NCBI GenBank assembly: GCA_965153455.1 | Contig: OZ234500.1 | Coordinates: 16,863,579 to 16,927,578 of the forward strand | Direction: 5' to 3' | DNA: 64,000 nucleotides | Source: Sphagnum compactum | Lineage: Eukaryota; Bryophyta; Sphagnopsida; Sphagnales | Shown here: positions 1 to 10,125 of the stretch, in pieces | Layout of the letters: each line of letters opens with the position of its first letter | Position numbering within the stretch: position 1 is the stretch's first letter | Made by a program: the position numbers and the translations under genes | The notes under the pieces: generated by a model | What the model saw: the letters and a program-made list of their open reading frames with translations, nothing else | Databases searched by the model: none | What the model was told of the DNA's origin: nothing

Positions 1-779
1 CAGTCTGGCACTCTGAAAACTCTTGAATTGCTGGTCCTTTGAATTTTGCAGTTTTCCATATTTGCTTACCACACATATGGTAAATAGCAAACAGGAAGGT
101 ATGCCCAAGGAAGATAGTCTTACACACTCAAACAATAGGTAGTAGAGAAAAATGTGGCAGTAGCATTTCATTGGCAAGATGTTGACACAGCTCGAATTGG
201 ATGTGGCAATACATGTCCATAATGTTGTAGCCTGCTCACAGACTAATTTTCTGACTTAGCAATTGGTTTTCAGTTTTGCATCCTACAAAATGGACCACAT
301 TTTGCATGCATCTGGGTGATCAAGGTGCTACCTCTGCAAGAAATGCTAAGTGAAAGTTAGAACTTAGTAGCAAACATCGATAACTGTGGGTTGGCAATCA
401 ACTACAGTAACAAAAGTATTAAAAAATTTCTGGTTAGTTGGTTACTACAAACAAAAACTAATGAAGACAGTTACAACTACACAAAGCATATATGAGGGAG
501 AAACACTCTCCCAGTTAGGATTGTGGAGGTTAATTTCATGAGACCCTAACCATGGATTTATAGACTGCATTCAGTAAAAAATGACAATTTCCTCACTAAC
601 TTAATGCTAGCCAGACAAATGGCTGACCAGTTATAAGTAGACCAGCGCATAATCCATAACCAGATGAACACAAAACCACCAAATAAACCAACTGGGAGTG
701 GACATAAACCCTAAATCCCAAACCCTAAACTCTTGCAACATAGCCTATGATTATGATCAAGTATGCCAAATGGACATAC
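1..779. other. No gene recognised
   Basis: I looked here for the missing 3' exons of the ARM-repeat pseudogene that lies next door on the minus strand and found none. Telomere-like CCCTAAA-type words occur near 708-730. Nothing else can be supported. Confidence 0.5.
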
Positions 780-1482
780 CAGCCTCACCACTGAGTTATC
801 CATACACATTACTGCCTTGGCTTGCGCCCATGGATTCTGATGACTGACATAAGGCTGCAGTTTCTGCAACATGGGCTCAGGAGAAACTGATGTTGTCATG
901 CCTGTGAGAGTTCTCTCTGCTTCCTCACACACAAAATGGTCATCCTGGGATGCCTTCAACAGAAGCTGAAGCAACTGCAAAGACACTGACCATTTATCAG
1001 ATCTAAATACAATCAGGGCACAGCTATAATGGAGCATTTGAAACCTCGAATTAACAGGTCCTAGCTTTCAAACAGAAAGACTCCAAGAAGATATTTTGAG
1101 CTGAGTCCAATCCTGTCACAGACATGAGATTGCAAGAGGACCAGATATTAGGTGACAAATTAGATGGTAGCACCTTACTGCTGGAGTGTAACAAAAGCAA
1201 ACCCTGTACCAATGTTTGCTACAATGGTTTTTAGCTACTACAGGTGACATCATGGTGAAATCTTGGGCAATTGGTCCAGGCCATATATTCTCTCGTGCAC
1301 AATGAGCTCGATGTTCATGATGGAAACAGAAGATTGTACCAGTGGATTCAACAAATCAAGGAGCTGATCTTGGGTAGTGCAGGAACATGTCTGTTGATGT
1401 CATGAGTGCTGTCTTCCACAAAGCACTTCTTGGGATTTTCAGACTTGATAACCAAAGCCACCACTGTATCTTTGTTCCAATC
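780..1482 (-). pseudogene. ARM-repeat protein pseudogene fragment
   Basis: Minus-strand remnant of a plant ARM-repeat protein of the TOGARAM-like type (Arabidopsis At3g01450-like, from memory). The exon at 780-974 is intact: acceptor TTGCAG, 65 codons, donor GTATGT. It contains LLLKASQDDHFVCEEAERTL and the following LQKLQPYVSHQNP, which fit the family core closely. The preceding exon (about 1340-1482) has a good donor at 1339 but is broken. DTVVALVIKS is in one frame, the ALWKTALMTSTDMFLHYPR part needs a one-base shift, and LDLLNPL needs another. Further upstream only scraps resemble the family, and no 3' exon was found towards position 1. Two frameshifts in one exon argue against function. 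Sequencing error is the other possibility. The family is soluble helical repeat, often linked to microtubules, but no role can be claimed for this copy. Confidence 0.7.
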
Positions 1483-4229
1483 ATATATCAGAGAGTATGT
1501 CAGGCACTGTTTTTTTGACAAGAATAAAGTTGAACACTAGATGAGCTTCTGAATAATGCTTGCAACTGCACAATCTTACCATCTATTCTTATGAATTTAG
1601 CTTCAAACACACTCACAGTTCAGAGTACTGTAAACAGTTATTTGTGCATCTTCCATCCAAACAAGGACACTCTACTCCTTTCCCCACTAGCAGTTGGATA
1701 CAGAACTAGATTGACATGGTGTGCGCATACAGGATAGCAACCAACAAATCCATATGAAAAATTGATAGGTGTTGAGTACGATTCAATGTTTCAAGGCTCA
1801 CGGACCACAAGCCATTCCTTTGAATCCAGTCTTTCCAGCAGCATCTGCCATTGAAGAGTCATTACATGGCTAGTCTGACCATGTTCCTTCAAAAGGCTGG
1901 TAGATGGAGCAACATCCAGTTAGGACATGGCCTAGTTTTCCAACAACTCTATCCTAATTCTTGTAGATCATGGTGTACAATGATGAAACCTTGGCAAACT
2001 CCATGAAACAATGCACCTAGCAAGGGGGGAAAAGAAGGAACAAAGAGAGAGGACCCAACTCCAAGCCCAAAGAACATAACCTAGAGTGGGTCACAAAGGG
2101 GCAATTGAACAAATCATGTTCCAAAACCCCCACCAATCGCAAGAAGCATATCAAAAAGAAAAAGAGATGGAAACTTGAAAGAGCAATAAGCGTAGAAAAA
2201 CCTTCACCTACAACGACAACGTGCTTCAAAATAGAGGCAACCTAAGCTCTCTACATAGCTATCGACACTCTCTACTTATAGAAAACATGCAAATTTTTGG
2301 TGAGGAGGGCCACCAAAGCCCTTTGCTAGTCACACCATGTTAGCACATTGATAAAGAAAATTGTCTGCTTGTTGGTGCAAGCAACCAAAAACCTTTACAA
2401 CAAGGGGGAAAAACGCATATGTCAAATGTCAATCATAGTAAAGTCATTTTGCATGAATCACCATTGTCATGGCCGCCCTGTGAGACAAAACAACTCGCAA
2501 AATCAAATATACTCAAGTGGGATCAACAATGATAATATTGATCAAGGTACCCCATCAAATGAAGCAACCCACAAAACCAAATGTGCTTAAGTGGGATCAA
2601 CAATGACAACATCAATCAAGGTGTGAATGCAATAAATCAATAACATAGTGTTAATTCCCCAATGAAAATATTCAAAATAAGGCAATGGAAGGACATGATT
2701 TGCTCATGCAAAACATGAAACCCCGCATATTTCATGATGAAGGCAAAAGCATCCCAAAAAACATTGTGGGATGTAGTTGTTCCCCACCATGGGAGCAATG
2801 AAAAAGGTGGGTCCCCACTATATTTAAACCCTAATCACAATGCATTGAATGAACCCAATAGCTAAAGGATGGGGGAGGCCCAAACTAGTGCACAACACAA
2901 AGGAGAAAACATTTGAAACCAAACAAAAGATGGAATGCCCTAACGAGCAAAAAATTAAGCACATGCCCCCAAGCCCACGTAAAACCTCAAGCACATGTGA
3001 TATGAATTAGAAGCCATGTTATAGATGATGTTGGAGAATGAATGGTTGTGCAATTTGCTTAAAATACTTTTTGAAAATTGATCTATTCCCCTTTTTACAA
3101 ATTGCACAAAAGGGGGAATGCAAAGCACCACATTTGGGGGAAGGAGCCCCTCTAACCTCAAATGTGCTTGGAAGGGAGTAGACCAAAATTGTGGCTCCTG
3201 TTGCTTCCAATAAGAATGGGTGACTATTCAATAGGAATCTAACGATGATAATAGGTGCAACAAGTGCCCAATTCCCCAAATAGGCCATTGGTGTAGTGAG
3301 CTCTATGAAATGAAGTTGATCCTTCCATGATAAATGAGGAAAGAAACTTAACTGTGCACCAAGGGGGCTTATGGGTAATCCAAAAAGTTTGGGCCAAATA
3401 TGTGCCCAAGAATTGACATGAAGGTCGCATAAAAAAACAAACTAATGTTGAAAGGTTGGTAAAGGAGGGAACAAATGGAATGAGTAGGAAGGTCTTTGCG
3501 TAAAACATGAAGAAAAAATCCCAAAAGCCACTTGGACATCCCCTAACTTTGAAAGTGCATTTACATAATGAACATTTCGTCCAACAGGTCCTATAAAACA
3601 GAAAAAATGAAGGAAGGAAATCCAAACGGGATGCCCAAAACCTTGATATCATCCAAATTAGCAAGACGAAATAAATTAGGAAGTAAATCAGAAGGTGATC
3701 AAATCGAGCACTTGCAATGTTGGACCATAAATCCCATAGAAGTTAACTTTAAAAAAATGTTCAAAAGCAAAAGGAACAACAAAGACAAGGCCAATGATAT
3801 GAATGTTGTTAATAAGGAAAGGGAAAATATAAAAGGGAAAAACCTTTCAAAACATCATAATGCCCAAAAGTAAGTAAGTGCAAAAAGACGCCTAATCAAT
3901 GGATCACCTTAGCACATGCTCATCAAAAACTGGATGATGAATAACATTACCAAAGGGGAATGGAGGTTTTAAAAAAGGGAACCTATTGGGCATAGAAGGA
4001 TTGAACAACAAGGAAAACCTGGTACAATTGGCCTCATGTTGTGTAAAGTTTTTAGAAGATGGTTCTCCAAAAGATGGTGTTGAAAATATTTGTGAAGTTC
4101 ACATGTAACACCATCCAATTAAGACAAAAATCTAAAACAACTCGCACACCATGAACCATTGCCTCACACTCACCCTTAACTTCCATTCTAAATTGATGAA
4201 GCAACAAATGAGTAGAAAAAATGGGAAAG
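1483..4229. other. Gene-free, decayed repeat DNA
   Basis: No recognisable gene. Several open frames of 60-140 codons exist on both strands but have no family resemblance and no splice context. A short direct repeat with a 74-bp period lies at about 2497-2625: the word AAGTGGGATCAACAATGA starts at 2515 and 2589. Probably old transposon sequence, but I could not assign a class. Confidence 0.5.
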
Positions 4230-4735
4230 GAAAATGCAATACTTGCATGATGATTTAAACATGCACATTGTATGTGGGGGCAAAATACAATACTCGCATT
4301 ATGACCTTAACCACATTATGTATGGGAGATGAAAATGCAATACCTACATGACAATTTAAACATGCACATTGTATGTGGGGGCAAAATGCAATATTCCCAT
4401 TATGACCTTAATCCACACTATGTATGGGAGATGAAAATGCAATACCTACATGACAATTTAAACATGCACATTGTATGTGAGGGCAAAATGCAATATTCGC
4501 ATTATGACCTTAATCCACACTATTTATGGGAGATGAAAATGCAATACCTACATGACAATTTAAACATGCACATTGTATGTGGGGGCAAAATGCAATATTT
4601 GCATTATGACCTTAATCCACACTATGTAAAGGAGATGAAAATGCAATAACTACATGATAATTTAAACATGCACATTTTATGTGGGGGCAAAATGCAATAT
4701 GTGCATTATGACCTTAAATCCACACTATCTATGAG
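4230..4735 (+). repeat. 102-bp dimeric tandem repeat
   Basis: Five tandem copies of a 102-bp unit. The word GAAAATGC starts near 4230, then at 4331, 4433, 4535 and 4637. Each unit is itself two diverged 51-bp halves: AAAATGCAATA recurs at 4332 and 4383. Because 102 is divisible by three, the central copies stay open for 106 codons. The first copy is one base short and the last ends in stops, so I read this as a minisatellite rather than a protein gene. Confidence 0.9.
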
Positions 4736-5739
4736 AGGCTAGAATGCAAAATCCATGTCAAACATGGAACATTTTTAATGGAATTTGATGACCGTTTTAA
4801 ATCCATCCAAAGAGATTGATTTGCCAAAATTAGGAACAAAACAACAAAAAAATTAAAAATGATTAAAAAAAAATCATAGCATTGATGTTAAAAAATGATG
4901 TCATGTTTAAAAAAGTTGTAGTTTGATTTGAACACACAACCTAAATAAATCAACATACATCTCATTAAACTTTTAAACTTAAAATCCTAAATATCCTAAT
5001 GGTAGATGTTTTCAACCTGATAATTATACAAATAGATACAAATGAAAAAATATAACAACTATGTTCTAAATTTTAAAATTAATCAATTGAAAAATTTAAT
5101 GAATGGAAGCATTAACCTTAGAGTTTAAAATTAATTACCCCAAAACATTTATATATAAACCAAAAACATTTAGTGGTCAATGTCATAAGACTAATAACTA
5201 CATAAGCGTATACAAATGCCATAGAAAATAGTCCACTAAGAGCGAATGATGAATTAAAATTGTAACATAATGAAAGGAAAAAATTAAATGAATGAAAATA
5301 AAAATCTACTTTCTGACCTTTAGTGTGGCCTCTTCAATTTGAAGGCCCAACTTGAGACCCTTTCCACTCGATTTCAAAAGAGATAAAATGAATATTGTTG
5401 CAAATATTTGTATATGAGAATTTCCCCCCAAAACCAAACCTAGGATTGATTTTAATTAGTATTAAAATATGTGTAAATATTTGATGTCTTTTAACTCTAA
5501 ATTTATCAAGCCTATTGCCTAATTAAATTAAGTACATCTTGCATTAAATGGTCTAAAGTGGAAGTAGAGGACCACTATTACAAAAATTCCCACAATTGCA
5601 AAACCTGCATTTGGTGCGAATGGCTTTTCGTCATCATAAGTTCAAATAGGACCAAAATAAATGTCAATGGGTTATTTGTAATACCCACATTTTATGTTCT
5701 AATTTTTCAATTGAAATCCACAATTTGCAAGTGCATGGA
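4736..5739. other. AT-rich gene-free DNA
   Basis: AT-rich sequence without a recognisable gene, repeat or RNA. Confidence 0.5.
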
Positions 5740-6820
5740 TAGGTATGATGATGGGTGGGTAGGTAGGTTTTGCCAAGAAGTAGATGTTTTGGTAGGAATT
5801 AAAGTGCTATTGTTACAAAAAAAATGTTTTTCCAAGAAGAAAAAGTTTAGCCAAGAACAAATAGAGGTTTTCGTAAGAGGCAAAGGTTTTGACAAGAGGT
5901 AGAGGCTTACTCATAAAATATAAAAAAACATTTGAATTAAAACCTCTATATAGAGGTTTTATTAAAATGTAAAAATTTTGTCAAACAGTAAAAAAGGTTA
6001 GCCAGAAAACATAGAAGTTTTGCCAAAAGATAAAGGTTTAGCCAAGAAACAAAAAGGTTTTGTCAAAAGGTAAAAGCTTAGCTAACAATAAATAAAGGTT
6101 TTTCCAAGATTAAAGGTTTAGCTACAAAGATATGAAATTTTTACCAAGAAAAAAAAGATTTTGCCAAAAGGCAAAAATTTAGCTTAAAAAAGATAGAAGT
6201 TTTGCAAAGTGGTAGATGTTTAGCCAAGAAAAAATAAAGGTTTTGTTAAAAGGTAGACGTTTAACTAAACAGAAAAAAGTTTTGCTAAAAGATAGAGCTT
6301 TAGTCAAGAAGATATAAAGGTTTTGCCAAGAAACAAAAAAGTTTTGTTGAGAGGCAAAGGTTTAGTTAAAATGAAATATATGTTTTGTTAATCATTAGAA
6401 GATTTAGCCAAGAAGAAATAAAAGTTTTGTTAAAAAGTATATGTTTAACCAAGAACATATAAATCTTTTGTCAAGTGATAAAAGTTTAGCTAAGAAAAGA
6501 AAGGTTAAGTCAAGAATATATAAAGGTTATGACAAAAAGTAAAAGTTTAGCTAGGAAGTAAAAAGGTTTTGTTGAAAGGTAGAGATTTAGCCAGGGAGTA
6601 TAAAAGTTTCGACAAAAAATAAATGTTTAGCCAACAAGGAGTAGAAAAGTTTTGTCGATAAATAAAGGTATAGTTAAAGAAAAGAAATTTTTTTGTTGAT
6701 AAATAAAGGTTTAGCTAGGGAGTTTAAAAGTTTTGACAAAAAGTAGAGGTTTAGTCAAGAACAATTAAACGTTTTGCTAAAAGATAGAGATTTTAAACCA
6801 AGAAATAAGGATAGAAAGTA
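5740..6820 (+). repeat. Degenerate minisatellite, alternating 20-22 bp half-units
   Basis: About 1.1 kb made of two alternating motifs, roughly GGTTTTGCCAAAAGGTAGA and GGTTTAGCCAAGAAAATA, giving a dimer of about 41-42 bp repeated some 25 times. Copies are strongly diverged and include short indels, so the array is old. No reading frame persists. A GTAG-rich low-complexity stretch follows at about 6820-6930. Confidence 0.85.
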
Positions 6821-6829
6821 AGTAGGTAA

Positions 6830-8918
6830 AGGGGTTGGTTGGTAGAGACAAAATGTAGGTGAATAGGGTAGCTAGGTCAGTATCATAGCTATATTTGTAA
6901 GGTAGTTAGGTGGTAGGGTAGTATGGAGGTGAGGGCCGAGAGAAAAAGGGCCAAGAAAAAAAAAAAAAAAAACAACCGTAGGTCAGCAACCAAAAAAAGT
7001 TGACTGCGGCCATTACTAAGCTGGGCGGTTAACTGAGGGTCAGGAGCGGGATGAAAAAAAGGCAACCCATCCTATGGACAGAATGGCCAAATGGTGCAGT
7101 CACGGGGCCTGGTTTGCACCTCCCAAGTAGGAGTGTATGGAGATGTGTCAATAAATTTAAGGACCCGCTTTACACGAGAAGTCGGGGCTGAAAAAACTTG
7201 GGGCCAACTTTGAGCATTTTTGGGCTTGTTGTTTAGCCCCAAGTTACTAATAAATGCGGCGCTAAGGGTTGCAAATTGGTTTCCCAAATTAGATGGTATC
7301 CTTTTTCCAGCCTCGGGGCCCAATACAAGGCCATAAAAAGTTCCACATTTATTATTAGCTTGGGGCAAATTGATTTTTTTTTCTATTTCAGCCTCAACTC
7401 CTAGTGTAAAGCCCTTGGGCCACTTTCAACTTTTGCACCAATAGGATTGCTTGATTTGGGTTCAACATTGGCCCTGACTCCTAGTGTGAAACGGGCCTTC
7501 GACTCAAAGATGTGGGAGATAGATATTCAAGTTTGAGTAAATCCAATTTGTCATTTGAAATTCAAGTGCAATTTCAACAAGGGGGTGTGTCACACTGTGG
7601 TTTTGCCATTTACATTAAAAAGTAATCTTAAGGCAAAAGAAGAATATTATGGAAACTCAAATATTTCATCATGCAAAAATATAATCTTCAAAAAATCCTC
7701 TAATAAAAACAAGATATTATAACTTTGTGACTAATCTCAAGGTTCAACACAAGCCAAAATATATCAAAATTTCAAAATTCCTCGTACGAAAATAGACCTA
7801 TTACCATTATTACCTAGGGGGCCAAAATCCCTTAAGCTACTATATTTTATAATGATTCTAAACACAATATCCTTGCCTTAGTAGGGTTTAGGGTTTACCA
7901 AAACCCTAAACCCTGGGCCAACAAAATCAAACCTGATATTTTTAGAGTTCACACTTGGGCCAACTACAGAGGTCACATTAGTGCCATGAATCTGGTGGCA
8001 GATGATGAATGATGGTGGTAGATTTTAGGAATGGCCAGGCCGAACGAACACCCATGTACCCACTAACACCTTCATCTTAAGAGTGAGGCCTCTTAAGTGG
8101 CCCTAATAATAAGCCCCAAAAACGTCGGATTTGGACTCAGAGGCCCTCATGTTTTTCTAAGCATGGCATATTTTGTTGCAATATTTTAGAAACAATTTTA
8201 AATGAATTTTGTAGCAAGCCATTCAAGCTGGTGAGCAATTGCCTATATTGTCAATTGGGGGGGGGAAAGGTAAAGGGGAAATCAAGTGCTCAAAGAAAAC
8301 ATGCCATCATATGATGCGAGAATGTATATTTGGACTTGGAATGGACTTTTTAGGAAGATGCCAAGTTGTGGAGATTCAACCTCGAAGTTTAACAAAATAT
8401 ATTTTACTATCATGACTCACACAATAGAGGCTTTCTCACACCTCCTTCTCGTCATCTTGACAAATCAAAATACTAATAATAATAAATAAGTTGTGACAAA
8501 TGCCATATTATTGAAGCCTTTTTATTTGCCCTTGTTCAAGAACCAACAAGGATATCATGAATATTACTGATATTATTTGCACTCTGAGGGCCTTAAAAGT
8601 TATTTATACTTGACCTCAACAACCCATCACTTTTAAAGTTTGCCACAATTACTTTGGAATTTCTTGTTCTAGGCTTTAGCTGATAATAAATTGGTTGGAT
8701 GTCATGTACTCCATTTTTAAATTGATTTTCAAGTATATTATCTTTTTGGGGACCCTTGTGCTTGACATGACACGATGTCAAATAGAAGTCGTGCTTCTAC
8801 GGTTTTAGAGATAAATCTTTGGAAAGGACACACATGAAGAACCTCTCGAGAACATGAGATCTTCTTGAGAAACTATAGAAACAAAATACCCTTGTGGTAT
8901 TGCAACAAACAATAATTT
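6830..8918. other. Gene-free region upstream of the methyltransferase gene
   Basis: Contains an A18-type run near 6955-6973, GC-richer text at 7000-7500 that looks like decayed transposon sequence, and a telomere-motif hairpin listed separately. No gene recognised. Three phrases of the type 'actcctagtgt(aa/ga)a' near 7400-7490 suggest a local duplication. Confidence 0.45.
7883..7914. repeat. Perfect inverted repeat of plant telomere motif
   Basis: AGGGTTTAGGGTTT at 7883-7896 is followed by the loop ACCA and then by its exact reverse complement AAACCCTAAACCCT at 7901-7914. Each arm is two plant telomere heptamers (TTTAGGG/CCCTAAA) head to head. Confidence 0.95.
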
Positions 8919-9983
8919 ATGTTCAAGTTTTGCAAGATGTCTTCGACGATCCAAGGTCAATTACTAGGTCGAATTCCTCGAGACTCAATATGCTACATGG
9001 TTGTGTGCATCATCTCGATTTATTTCATCGTAGAGGTCATAGTTACAAATAAGTACATGCGAAAGTTTGGAGAGGTAGATGGGTTTAGGCCTACACGCAA
9101 AACTTGGGGTTGGTCACAAGAAGCATTTACCATGTCATCCCAACAAAAAGAACCAAAGATTTGTGGATCGGTGGTTGGTCATCTTCCCGAGACATATGGG
9201 ATTGACATCTCGAAGCTACCACGGGATGAAGGTCGACCATGGAATCAAATGAAGTGGATGGGAAAACCTGCAAGATGTCGAGTCAAGGGTCAATTAATTG
9301 AGAGCCTTGACGACATTTACAACTTCCGTCGAGGGTGGGCATTGAAGTATGTGAAAGATGTTGAAGACAAACACCATCTCCTTCCTTGGCTCCTTGGGAA
9401 TAGGGTGGATCTCAATTTGTCGAAAAGACGTGTATACCTTGATCTCGGAGCAAATTCATTCAAGTCGAGTATTCAATGGTTTATGCAAATGTATCCTTGT
9501 GATTTCACAGAAGTTCATGCCTTTGAGAGCAATCCAAATGTTTTTGAATTTCCTAAGAATCAATTTGATGAAGATAGTAATTTCAAAGTTCGAAAAAACA
9601 AGAATGCAATTGCAGTGATCAAAACTCCAGAAATACCCAAATGGATGATCAAAAGAATGCACATTTACAATAGCCTTGTATCAGATTTTGATGACGAGTC
9701 GACAAATATTGTGAACATCACAAGGTTTATTAAGGAGACTTTAAAACTCAAGGCAACCGATACCGTGGTGGTGAAGATGGACATAGAAGGTAATGAATGG
9801 TCAATACTTGAGAAATGGCTCGAAGATTCAGATATGGTAGACATCATTGATGAACTTTTTGTTGAGGTCCATTACTATCACCCATCCGTGCGGTGGGATG
9901 ACAAAGCTCATACAAGGGATCAAGCATCACATCTATTTGCTTCTTTGCGAGCCAAAGGCTTCTATGTTCACCCATGGCCTTGA
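8919..9983 (+). CDS. FkbM/DUF7870-like membrane-anchored methyltransferase
   Basis: Intronless 354-residue protein. A hydrophobic segment at residues 24-42 after a short basic N-terminus predicts a single-pass, type II membrane protein, probably in the Golgi or ER. The C-terminal half looks like an S-adenosylmethionine-dependent FkbM-type methyltransferase domain. VYLDLGAN (172-179) is the likely SAM-binding motif I, HAFESNP follows as the acidic motif, and VVVKMDIEGNEW (283-294) is the family's K-D-EG-E signature. The protein ends in HPWP, which I recall as similar to ends in the plant DUF7870 family. Substrate unknown. Met7 is an alternative start. The stop codon lies in the first unit of a 41-bp tandem repeat, so the gene's last codons recur in the 3' UTR. 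The lack of introns could mean an old retrocopy or simply a single-exon family. Confidence 0.75.
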   Translation: MFKFCKMSSTIQGQLLGRIPRDSICYMVVCIISIYFIVEVIVTNKYMRKFGEVDGFRPTRKTWGWSQEAFTMSSQQKEPKICGSVVGHLPETYGIDISKLPRDEGRPWNQMKWMGKPARCRVKGQLIESLDDIYNFRRGWALKYVKDVEDKHHLLPWLLGNRVDLNLSKRRVYLDLGANSFKSSIQWFMQMYPCDFTEVHAFESNPNVFEFPKNQFDEDSNFKVRKNKNAIAVIKTPEIPKWMIKRMHIYNSLVSDFDDESTNIVNITRFIKETLKLKATDTVVVKMDIEGNEWSILEKWLEDSDMVDIIDELFVEVHYYHPSVRWDDKAHTRDQASHLFASLRAKGFYVHPWP

Positions 9984-10125
9984 TGATGAAGCTTGATTGG
10001 CTCCATGTCCACCCATGGCCGTGATGATGAAGCTTGATTGGCTCCATGTCCACCCATGGCCTTGATGATGAAACTTGATTGGCTCTATGTTCACCTATGG
10101 CCTTGATGATGAAGCTTGATCACCC
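9961..10125 (+). repeat. 41-bp tandem repeat across the stop codon
   Basis: Four units start at 9961, 10002, 10043 and 10084. Each carries a version of the last codons (Tyr-Val-His-Pro-Trp-Pro) and stop of the upstream gene, followed by TGATGAAGCTTGATTGGCTC. The fourth copy is partial. The 41-bp period is not a multiple of three. Confidence 0.95.

Noticed and set aside
4329-4649. 106-codon open frame with a repetitive peptide
   Set aside because: It is only the central part of a 102-bp tandem repeat; first and last copies break the frame.
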